Assembly: GCA_903857495.1 (NCBI GenBank)
Contig: CAIOFF010000056.1
Location: forward strand, 1-64,000
DNA length: 64,000 bases
Source of the DNA: an uncultured Holophagaceae bacterium
GTDB lineage: Bacteria > Acidobacteriota > Holophagae > Holophagales > Holophagaceae
Reading direction: 5' to 3'
Position numbers and translations under genes: made by a program. The notes under the pieces were generated by a model. It did no database searches. It saw nothing but the letters and a program-made list of their open reading frames with translations, and was not told where the DNA came from. Shown here piece after piece: positions 17,050 to 25,258 of the stretch (its first letter is position 1; the number at the start of each line of letters is the position of its first letter).

Positions 17050-17490
17050 TCAGTAGGGATACTTGTTCCAGGCGAGCCAGTAGTAGCCGCACGTCTCCAT
17101 CAGCGAGACGAACTGCGGGAAGTCCACAGGTTTGACCAGGTAGCTGTTGGCGTGGAACTCGTAGGCCTTGGCCATGTCCGCCTCGGCGGCGGAGGTGGTC
17201 AGGATCACCACGGGGATCGCGGCCAGGGCCGGGTCCTGCTTGATCACCTTCAGCACCTCGAGGCCATCCACCCGCGGGAGGCGGAGGTCCAGCAGGATGA
17301 GGCCGGGGCGGGGGCTGGCGGCCGGATCCGCGTAGTCTCCCTGCTGGTGCAGGTAGTCGAGGGCGGCCTGGCCATCCGGCACGTGGATGAGGCGGTTGGC
17401 GAGCCGGAAGCCCTCGAAGTTCCGCCGGACGATCTCCGCATGGGCGGGTTCGTCCTCCACCAGCAGGATCACAAAGGCTTCGCCCATCAT
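17050..17490 (-). CDS. Single-domain response regulator (Rcp1-like)
   Basis: ILLVEDEPAHAEIVRRNFEG...LILLDLRLPRVDGLEVLKVIK...ANSYLVKPVDF. Confidence 0.92.
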   Translation of the reverse strand: MMGEAFVILLVEDEPAHAEIVRRNFEGFRLANRLIHVPDGQAALDYLHQQGDYADPAASPRPGLILLDLRLPRVDGLEVLKVIKQDPALAAIPVVILTTSAAEADMAKAYEFHANSYLVKPVDFPQFVSLMETCGYYWLAWNKYPY

Positions 17491-19967
17491 CGCGCCTCCC
17501 CCGGTGCTTGTATCGCTTTCGGCAGGGTGAACAGGAAGCATGAACCCTGATCCGCCCCCTCGGACTCCACCCGGATGGTGCCTCCGTGGACCTCCACAAT
17601 GCGCTTGATCAGGGCCAGGCCTAGACCGGTGCCTTCGGTGCGGGCATCGAGCTTCTCGAACAGCCCGAAGACCTTCCCGTGATAGCGGGGGTCGATGCCC
17701 TGGCCGTTGTCCCGGACGAAGAACTGGGGGTGTGCGCCAGCCCGCTCCACACCCACGTGGATCCGGGGGCTGGGCTGGTCGCCCATGTACTTCACGGCGT
17801 TCTCCAGCAGGTTCTGCCAGACCTCCACCAGGCGGGGCCGGTCGCCCCGCATGGGCAAGTCCACCTCGTCCACGGTCACTTGCACGCTGCGCAGGGCCAG
17901 GCTGCCTGCCACGGCTTCCAGGGCCTCCTTTGCGAGGGCCTGGAAGCTGGTCTGGACCGGGGTATTCACCACCCGCCCGATGCGGGAGACCTCCAGCAGG
18001 TCACCCAGCAGGCGGCCCATTTTCTCCGTCGCCCCGTGCATGTAGAGCAGGTCCTTCTTCACGCGCTCGCCATCCTGCTTGCCCAGATCCTCTTCCAGGT
18101 AGCCCAGGAACGTCTTGACCGTGACCAGCGGGCTCTTCAGGTCATGGGAGACCAGGTAGGTGAAGCGCTCCATCTCCTCGTTCTTCTGGCGCAGCTCATC
18201 CTCCCGGGTCTTCCGCTCGGTGATGTCTTCGAACACCGTGGCGAACTGCCCGGGTCTGGGGCAGATCACGGAGATGCGGAAGTGCCGCTCCATCGGCGGG
18301 TAGTAGGTCTCGAAGGCATAGGGCAGGCCCCCCTGGGCCACCTGGGCGAACTCGTCCAGGTAGGGCGGCGGGGCCAGGCCATAGAGTTCCGAGCCCAGGC
18401 GGTTCCGGGTGGCATCCAGGTCGAGGCCCGTGTGGCGCCGGTAGGCGGGATTGACGTCGAGCACCAGGTAGTCCAAGGGGCTGCCTATCTCATCGAGGAC
18501 CAGCTCATGGAGGGCGACCCCTTCCGCGAGGTTTTCGAAGAGGGTCCGGAACTTCCGCTCGCTGAACTGGAGGGTGTCCAGGATCTTGTGGTGCTCGGTG
18601 AGGTCGTTGATGATGGCGAGCCCCACCCGGAGTCCCTGGCCCCGGTCCACCAGCTGCAGGTGGGTCTCCACCGGGTATTCGGTGCCGTCCTTTCGGCGGT
18701 GGGTGAGCTCGAGGACCAGGGTCTCCTGGTCACCGGCGGCGAGGGGGGCGAGGAGACCCTTGAAGGAGGCGGGCGACTGCGCCGGCTTGAAGTCGGCCAT
18801 GGTCATGGCGAGCAGCTCCTCGCGGGAGTAGCCGAGGTTCCGCACCGCCCCGTCGTTGGCGAAGAGGATCCGGAGGGTGTCCGGGTCGAAGACGCAGATC
18901 TCGTTCAGGCTCCGGGCGATGGCCTGGCGCAGCCAGGCCAGTTCCTGCTCCTGGGCGTAGCGCGCCTGGAAGTAGCGCGCCCGCTGGTGCCGCCAGAAAC
19001 CGGCGATCGCCACCCCGGTGCAGAGCATCAACAGGGCCGCCAGCAGGAGGGTGCCCAGCACCTGCCTCCGGAAGGGCTCGTAGGCCTCAGCCCGGTCCAT
19101 GCGGGAGACCAGGAACCAGGGGGAGTCGGGTACCGGGCGAACATCGGCCAGCACCTGGTTGCCCCGGTAGTCCCGGCCCTCCACGACCCCGACCTTGCCG
19201 CTCACGGCCATGGCCGCGGGCAGCTCCGTCTGGCCCAGCGGGAACCGGAGCTTGAGGGCGGCGTCCGCCTGGAACTTCAGCTGGTTCAGGTAGAGTACTT
19301 CCTGGCCCTCCTGCTTGACGAGCAGGGTCTCGGCGCTCTGGGCGGCGGTGGGCCAGCGGCTGATGAAGGGGTAGAATTCCAGGGCGGGATCGATGCGCAG
19401 GGCGGCGATGCCGAGCATCCGCTGCGGATTCCGAGGGTCGGCGATCGGGACGCGGATGGACAGGTAGACCCGCTGGTCCTCCACACTCCGATAGAAGTCC
19501 TGGAACCTGGGCTGCCCCTCGGCCATGGCGGTCTGGAAGCCCCGGAGGATGGCGGCTGTGGGCTTGGGCAGCTCCGCGGGGATGCTCAGGAGTTCCTGCC
19601 CATCCCGATCCAGCAGCCGGATCCGGTCATAGGCGTGCTGGTGCCAGATGGACTCGAGCCAGCTCTGGAGGAGCGCCCGGGCCTTAGGGTCTTCCTTCCC
19701 GACCTGGGCCCGTTGGAAGAGGTCCGCGAAGGCCCGGTTCCGGCCCAGAGCCAGGGCATCCGCGATGCGCTCCTGCCGCCACTGGGCGATCTGGCGGACC
19801 TTCAGCTCGCCGACCGAGGAGAGCTGGGTCTGGATCTTGGCCTGTTCCTCCCGATACTGGCGGCGGAGGTAGTCAGCCGTGGCCCCGGTAATCGCCAGCA
19901 TGAGGAAGCCGGCCAGGATCAGCAGGCCGATGGGTTTCCGCCACTCGAGCGAGGGCTGCTCAGCCAT
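17487..19967 (-). CDS. Membrane sensor histidine kinase with periplasmic sensor and PAS domains
   Basis: N-term TM, large extracytoplasmic region, second TM, PAS repeats, FTYLVSHDLKSPLVTVKTF H-box, GLFEKLDARTEGTGLGLALIKRIVE. Confidence 0.92.
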   Translation of the reverse strand: MAEQPSLEWRKPIGLLILAGFLMLAITGATADYLRRQYREEQAKIQTQLSSVGELKVRQIAQWRQERIADALALGRNRAFADLFQRAQVGKEDPKARALLQSWLESIWHQHAYDRIRLLDRDGQELLSIPAELPKPTAAILRGFQTAMAEGQPRFQDFYRSVEDQRVYLSIRVPIADPRNPQRMLGIAALRIDPALEFYPFISRWPTAAQSAETLLVKQEGQEVLYLNQLKFQADAALKLRFPLGQTELPAAMAVSGKVGVVEGRDYRGNQVLADVRPVPDSPWFLVSRMDRAEAYEPFRRQVLGTLLLAALLMLCTGVAIAGFWRHQRARYFQARYAQEQELAWLRQAIARSLNEICVFDPDTLRILFANDGAVRNLGYSREELLAMTMADFKPAQSPASFKGLLAPLAAGDQETLVLELTHRRKDGTEYPVETHLQLVDRGQGLRVGLAIINDLTEHHKILDTLQFSERKFRTLFENLAEGVALHELVLDEIGSPLDYLVLDVNPAYRRHTGLDLDATRNRLGSELYGLAPPPYLDEFAQVAQGGLPYAFETYYPPMERHFRISVICPRPGQFATVFEDITERKTREDELRQKNEEMERFTYLVSHDLKSPLVTVKTFLGYLEEDLGKQDGERVKKDLLYMHGATEKMGRLLGDLLEVSRIGRVVNTPVQTSFQALAKEALEAVAGSLALRSVQVTVDEVDLPMRGDRPRLVEVWQNLLENAVKYMGDQPSPRIHVGVERAGAHPQFFVRDNGQGIDPRYHGKVFGLFEKLDARTEGTGLGLALIKRIVEVHGGTIRVESEGADQGSCFLFTLPKAIQAPGEAR

Positions 19968-20206
19968 GGGGCTGGGCCCGTCGCTGGGTGGGCAGAGCCG
20001 AGGTCGCCCCGGAGGGCAGGACTCGGCCAGGTTGGAAAAAGGGAGAGGTGTACATCTAGAGTGTCTATCGAACCCCAGGCGCAAAGCATGACTTTTTACA
20101 ACCCAGCCCCCCCGGGAGGGGCGGATCGGACCTTGCCCATAGCCCCGCAGACCCTATGTTTTGAACAGAGGCAATCCTGTCTGGCTACATCTGCGCTGGA
20201 GCTGCC

Positions 20207-20932
20207 ATGACCAAGTCCTTTGGCACCCTCATCCCAAGCATCGAGCAGCGGGAAACCGGCTGGCTCCAGATCCGGGAGCGTCTCGCCCGGGACGGGCGGG
20301 AAGTCGCCCATCCCACCCTCACCATCTCGCGCGAGTTCGGGTGTGAAGGGCATGCCCTGGCCCAGCGGCTGAGGGAGCTCCTCGACGAAGTCTCGACGGA
20401 GCCCTGGCAGGTGTTCGATAAGGCGCTCGTGGAGAAGGTGGGGGAGGACGAGAAGCTCTCCCGGCACATCCTCAGTCGCCTGGGCGACGAGAGCCATGCC
20501 GGGGACGTGCTCAAGACCCAGTTCGGCTTCCTCACCCATGACGACGTCTACGCCAGCGTGCTCAAGCACCTGCTCGGCATCGCCCAGGCCGGCTGCGCGA
20601 TCATCGTCGGCCGTGGCGGCGCCGTGGCCTGTCAGGGCCTGCCGAACTGCTTCCACTTCCGCCTGGTCAGCAGCCCCGCCTTCCGGGCTGCCACCCTTGC
20701 CCGGCGCCGGGGCCTCCCCTTGGCCGAGGCGGAGGAACTGGTGCGGGTCCAGTCGCGGCTGCGGGAGAAGTTCATCAGCGATCACCTCCACGCCGACATC
20801 ACGCTGCCCCAGTGGTATGACGCTGTCTTCAGCAACGAACGCCAGGATGTGGACACCATCGCCCGAGCCTGCCTGCTGCTGGTGATGACCAAGTGGCCCG
20901 AGAAGGGCCTCTTCAAGCACCCGAAAGGCTAG
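20207..20932 (+). CDS. Cytidylate kinase-like family protein
   Basis: LTISREFGCEGHALAQRL...WQVFDKALVEKV...IIVGRGGAVACQGLPNCFHFRLV. Confidence 0.8.
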   Translation: MTKSFGTLIPSIEQRETGWLQIRERLARDGREVAHPTLTISREFGCEGHALAQRLRELLDEVSTEPWQVFDKALVEKVGEDEKLSRHILSRLGDESHAGDVLKTQFGFLTHDDVYASVLKHLLGIAQAGCAIIVGRGGAVACQGLPNCFHFRLVSSPAFRAATLARRRGLPLAEAEELVRVQSRLREKFISDHLHADITLPQWYDAVFSNERQDVDTIARACLLLVMTKWPEKGLFKHPKG

Positions 20933-21567
20933 ACCAGCCCCTCCCGGAGGGCGTAGCGGGTCAGCTCGGCGGTGGTGTGGAGGCCGAGCCGCGCCTTGAG
21001 CTTCCGGCGGTAGACCACCACCGTCGCCGCTGAGATGCCCAGCTGCTCGGCGATCTGGCTGGAGCGCTGGCCCTCGGCGAGGGCTTTCAGCACCTGCCGC
21101 TCCCGCTTCGAGAGGACCGTCGCCGGGGGACTCAGGGACCCGGCCGCCCCGTGCTGCTGGCCCATCAGGGTCTGGGTGGCGTCGGGGCAGAGGTAGCTCC
21201 GGCCTGCGGCAAGGGTCTGGATGCCCCGGAAGAGCTCCTCGGCGCCGGCGGACTTGACGATGTAGCCCCGGGCCCCGGCCTTGAACATCTCCTTGATGAA
21301 GATCCGGTCTGCATAGCCCGTGAGCGCGAGGATGGCGAGCCGGGGGTAGAGCTGGGTGAGCTGTCTGGCCAGGTCGATGCCACTGGCATCCGGCAGGGCG
21401 ATGTCAAGCAGGAGCACCTCGGGCTGCTGGGCCGCCACCATGGCCAGGATCTCCTGAACCGTGCCCGCCTCCCCCACGATCTCCAGGTTTGGCTCCCGGG
21501 TGAGGACCACCCGCAGGGACTCCCGGAACAGGCGGTGGTCATCGGCCAAGGCGATGCGGATGGTCAT
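20929..21567 (-). CDS. NarL/FixJ-family response regulator
   Basis: REC IRIALADDHRLFRESLRVVL...LLLDIALPDASGIDLARQL; LuxR HTH LSKRERQVLKALAEGQRSSQIAEQLGISAATV. Confidence 0.95.
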   Translation of the reverse strand: MTIRIALADDHRLFRESLRVVLTREPNLEIVGEAGTVQEILAMVAAQQPEVLLLDIALPDASGIDLARQLTQLYPRLAILALTGYADRIFIKEMFKAGARGYIVKSAGAEELFRGIQTLAAGRSYLCPDATQTLMGQQHGAAGSLSPPATVLSKRERQVLKALAEGQRSSQIAEQLGISAATVVVYRRKLKARLGLHTTAELTRYALREGLV

Positions 21568-23276
21568 GCGGGCTCCCCGGCTCCCACAGGTTCCAGGGGA
21601 ATGTCCAGGGAGACCACCCAGCCGCTTCCAGGCTTCCGGTGGACCCGGAAGGCCCCGCCCAGCTGCAGGGTGCGCTCGCGGATACTCCGGAGGCCGAAGC
21701 CCTTGGCCGTCTCGAGGACCCGCTCCGGGGCCTCGGTGCCACAGCCCTCATCGGCGGCTTCGATCAACAGCCGTCGATCCTGGAGGCGCGTGCTGAGGCT
21801 AGCCCGCTTTCCGCCCGAGTGCTTCGCGGCGTTGAGCAGCAGCTCGCGGGCAGCCCGGAAGACGAAGGTAGCGAGGGCAGGGCTGAGGGGCTTGGCCAGG
21901 CCATCATCCTGGATCCCCACCTCGAGCCCGTAGGTGTCCGCCAGCTCTTCGCTGAGCCAGTGCAGGGCCGCTACCAGGCCGAGGGTCTCCAGCACCGGCG
22001 GACTCAGCTGGGAGGTGAGGGACCGCACGCTTCGGCTCGCCTCCATCAGGGTGGCCTTCATCTGGGCGGTCAGGGCCCTGCGCTCGGTGGCCGTCCGGGC
22101 CGCGGCCAGCCGATCGAGCTGGTGGGTGGTGACATGGAGCAGCTGCCCCAGGTCGTCGTGCAGGTCATGGGCGATGGCCCGCCGCTCGCGCTCCTCAGCC
22201 AGGGTGGTCTCCGCCGCGAGGCGCCGTACCTGCCGGGTGCGCTCGATCACCTGGCGCTCCAGCTCCTCCTGGATGGCCTGCTGTTTTCGCTCGGCCTCCT
22301 TGCCCGGGGTGTTGTCCACCACCGTGGCGAGGGAGTGGAGGAACGTCCCTTCGGCGTCCAGCTTGGCGTCGGAGTTGACCAGGGCCGGGAACTCAGAGCC
22401 GTCCTTGCGCCTGAAGTCCGCCTCGATGTTCCGGAGGCGACCGGTCCGGAGGAGCTCGGGAAAGGCCCGCTGGAACGTGGCATGACCCGCCTCTGTGAGC
22501 AGGTCCCGGGCGTGCAGACGGCCGGCCACCTCTTCCCGGGTGTAGCCCAGCATGCGGAGCATGGTGTCATTCATCCCGAGGATGGTGCCCTGGGCGTCCA
22601 GGGAGTGGTAGCCGCAGGGGGCGCGGTTGTAGAGGTCGGCGTATTCGGCGGTGCGGAGCTCTAGTTCTCGGGTGCGCTCGGCAACGAGCTGCTCGAGCTG
22701 GACTTGGTGGTCCTCCCGCAGCCTGCGGGCCTCATGGCTCTCGGTGCTGTCGCTGAAGGCGATCAGGCGCTCCTGGTTCACGCCGGGGACGATCTCCTCC
22801 ACGCGGATCCAGGTCACGGCCCCCTCGGCGGGCAGGAGCGCCAGCTCACAGGTGCTGAGGGCAGATCCGGAGTCAGGCTCGGCCAGGTGGTCCAGGAAGC
22901 GGCGGCGGCTCGGGGCGTCCAGCAGCCGGGGAAACGATCGGCCGGTCAGCCGGCCGCGGTAGACGCCCAGGAGGGAGCCGGCCATGAGGTTGGCCCGGCG
23001 GATGAGGCCGCCCGCATCCAGGGTGAGGAGCCCGATGGGCGCGAAGTCGTAGAGGTTCGTGTATTCCGAGAGGACGGCCAGCAGCTCTTCACGCGTCTCG
23101 AGCAGCTCGTCGTTCTGCATCTCCAGCTCGACCTGGTGGACCTGCAGCTCATGGACCAGGCGCAGCGCTGACAGCTCCTCAAGCGGCCCCGAGGGCCGCT
23201 GCTGCGTGGACAGCACCGCCTCCGCCTTCTTCCTGCAGAGCTTCGGCCGCCAGGGTTTGCGTGCGGGTGAGGCCAT
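21564..23276 (-). CDS. PAS-containing NarX-type histidine kinase (HisKA_3)
   Basis: EERERRAIAHDLHDDLGQLLHVTTHQLDRL, RAARELLLNAAKHSGGK, GFGLRSIRERTLQLGG; overlaps the response regulator by 4 nt. Confidence 0.93.
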   Translation of the reverse strand: MASPARKPWRPKLCRKKAEAVLSTQQRPSGPLEELSALRLVHELQVHQVELEMQNDELLETREELLAVLSEYTNLYDFAPIGLLTLDAGGLIRRANLMAGSLLGVYRGRLTGRSFPRLLDAPSRRRFLDHLAEPDSGSALSTCELALLPAEGAVTWIRVEEIVPGVNQERLIAFSDSTESHEARRLREDHQVQLEQLVAERTRELELRTAEYADLYNRAPCGYHSLDAQGTILGMNDTMLRMLGYTREEVAGRLHARDLLTEAGHATFQRAFPELLRTGRLRNIEADFRRKDGSEFPALVNSDAKLDAEGTFLHSLATVVDNTPGKEAERKQQAIQEELERQVIERTRQVRRLAAETTLAEERERRAIAHDLHDDLGQLLHVTTHQLDRLAAARTATERRALTAQMKATLMEASRSVRSLTSQLSPPVLETLGLVAALHWLSEELADTYGLEVGIQDDGLAKPLSPALATFVFRAARELLLNAAKHSGGKRASLSTRLQDRRLLIEAADEGCGTEAPERVLETAKGFGLRSIRERTLQLGGAFRVHRKPGSGWVVSLDIPLEPVGAGEPA

Positions 23277-23489
23277 CCGTAAGGCTCCTAGGACACCCGG
23301 GTTGATAGCGATACGAGAACAGCAGGATGAGGTTTCCCCCAAAGGATAGGCCGGAACCCGCGGCCATGCGGGCGGCTTATTCTAAGGACAAGGACGTATT
23401 GTGATCATCCATGACCGCCCAAGGCTCAGGGGCGGCAGCCGTGCCGCGCGACCTTGGGTCCAGCGGCCACTTGCCGGCAGGTAGGGACC

Positions 23490-24626
23490 TCAGACCCAGA
23501 GGGGTGCCAGGGTGTCCAGCAGGCGGGCGACGATATCCCGGTTGCGGCGGGTCCGGGCTTCCCGGCCCGAGAGGGGCGGAAAGGCGGGATCGGGATCGTG
23601 CAGGTGGGGACCGACCTCGGGACCCAGGGTGGCCTCCCAGCGCGCCGCCCAGCCGGTCGGCAGGTCCTGGGGCAGGGGGAGGTCCATCACGGTGTGGTAG
23701 AGGATGGTCCAGACCCGGGCCACCACCTGGGCCTCGTAGCCGCCGCCTAATGTGATGAGCAGCCGGTCCTCGGCGTGGGTCTCGGCCAGCTCCAGGATGC
23801 GGCGGAACAGGGTCTCGAAGGTCTGGGTGGTCAGGGCCAGGTCGCCGAGGGGATCGGAGAAGTGGGCATCCGCGCCGGCCTGCACCACCAGCGCCTGGGG
23901 CTTGAACCAGGCCAGGGCTCTGGGCACCACGGCCTCGAAGGCCTCCAGGTAGTCCTCCGCGCCGGTGAAGGGCTCCAGGGGGATGTTCACGGCGGTCCCG
24001 GGGGCGCGGGGGCTGCCCGTCTCCTGGATGTGGCCGGTGCCGGGGTAGAGGTAGTGGCCGGACTCGTGGAGGCTGATGGTCAGGACCTGGTCGTGGTTGT
24101 AGAACAGGTTCTGGACGCCGTCCCCGTGGTGGAGATCAATGTCCAGGTAGGCCACCCGGAGGCCGCGGTCTACCAGGGCCTGGATGGCCACGGCCAGGTC
24201 GTTGTAGAGGCAGAAGCCCTCCGCGCGCTCCCGCTGGGCGTGGTGCAGCCCGCCGCCCAGCTGCAGGACGCGGCGCTCGGGGCCGTCCAGGAGGAGGCGC
24301 GCGCCGTGGAGGGTGCCGCCCACCAGCCACCGCGCGGCCTGGTCCATGCCCGGGAAGATGGGATTGTCCGGCGTGCCCAGACCGTAGGGTTCCCCCTGGG
24401 TGGCGCTGGCCTCGCCCCGGTCCAGGGCCTCGACCATGGCCACGTAGGCCTCGGCGTGGACGGAGAGGATCTCCTCCCGGGTGGCGGCCGGCGGCGCGAG
24501 GGGCTCGACCGGGCAACCCAGGGTGCGCAGCAGGTCCAGCAGCATCCCCAGCCTCGACGGCGTGAAGGGGTGCTCAGGCCCGAAGTCGTACCCGGCGTAT
24601 TCCGGGCGATGGATCAGTGTGGCCAT
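23490..24626 (-). CDS. acuC: AcuC-type histone deacetylase-family protein
   Basis: GGGLHHAQRERAEGFCLYNDLAVAI, YLDIDLHHGDGVQNLFY, VVQAGADAHFSDPLGDLALT, ITLGGGYEAQVVARVW. Confidence 0.92.
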   Translation of the reverse strand: MATLIHRPEYAGYDFGPEHPFTPSRLGMLLDLLRTLGCPVEPLAPPAATREEILSVHAEAYVAMVEALDRGEASATQGEPYGLGTPDNPIFPGMDQAARWLVGGTLHGARLLLDGPERRVLQLGGGLHHAQRERAEGFCLYNDLAVAIQALVDRGLRVAYLDIDLHHGDGVQNLFYNHDQVLTISLHESGHYLYPGTGHIQETGSPRAPGTAVNIPLEPFTGAEDYLEAFEAVVPRALAWFKPQALVVQAGADAHFSDPLGDLALTTQTFETLFRRILELAETHAEDRLLITLGGGYEAQVVARVWTILYHTVMDLPLPQDLPTGWAARWEATLGPEVGPHLHDPDPAFPPLSGREARTRRNRDIVARLLDTLAPLWV

Positions 24627-25243
24627 GGCTTCGGCAGGGGCCAGAGGACGTCGAAGTGGGCGGCGCGCATGGCTTCGGCCAGGGGCCGGGACTGGTTCGA
24701 GCCCACCCGCAGCACCGTGTGGACGGTGCCATCCGGAGCCGGGGACGTCAGCAGGGAGTGGATGTTGACGTTGCGGTCGGCCATGAAGACCGTCAGCCGG
24801 GCCAGCTCGCCGGGGCGGTCCGCCAGGGCCACCTCCAGGCGCGAGGTGGGCTTGGTGAGGCCCGTGAGGTTGATGAGGGCGTCCAGCAGGTCCATGCCGG
24901 TGAGGATGCCCACCAACTCGCTGCCATCCACCACGGGGAGGCAGCCGATCTTGTGCTCCCGCATGATCTTGGCGGCGTCCTCCACGGGATCCAGGGGATC
25001 GGCGGTGAGGACGTGGGTGCTCATGGCCAGGGTCACAGGATCCGTGGCGGTGTGGGGCGTCGTGCAGAAGGAGCTGGTGGCGAAGCGGAGATCGCGGTCC
25101 GTGAGGATGCCCACCACCCGGCCCCCGTCCACCACGGGCAGGTGCCGGAAGCCGTGGGCCTCGAAGAGGGCATAGGCCTCGCCGAGGGTGGAGGTGAGGG
25201 AGAGCACGGTCACGGGACTGCGCATCCTGTCTTTGACGAACAA
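24614..25243 (-). CDS. acuB: CBS-CBS-ACT protein (AcuB-like)
   Basis: Tandem CBS motifs (HLPVVDGGRVVGILTDRDLR; CLPVVDGSELVGILTGMDLL) plus C-term ACT-like DRPGELARLTVFMADRNVNIHS; overlaps acuC start. Confidence 0.85.
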   Translation of the reverse strand: MFVKDRMRSPVTVLSLTSTLGEAYALFEAHGFRHLPVVDGGRVVGILTDRDLRFATSSFCTTPHTATDPVTLAMSTHVLTADPLDPVEDAAKIMREHKIGCLPVVDGSELVGILTGMDLLDALINLTGLTKPTSRLEVALADRPGELARLTVFMADRNVNIHSLLTSPAPDGTVHTVLRVGSNQSRPLAEAMRAAHFDVLWPLPKPWPH

Positions 25244-25258
25244 GGTGCCCTCCTTTGT

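Noticed and set aside
14621-17599. Full 992-aa version of the hybrid kinase
   Set aside because: Residues upstream of MDATPIRVLVVEDD are an out-of-frame translation of the 17050-17490 response regulator; start moved to 17032
17679-20210. 843-aa + strand ORF antisense to the sensor kinase
   Set aside because: Composition (V/G/Q/H/P-rich) typical of antisense frames of GC-rich genes; the opposite strand has clear PAS/HK motifs
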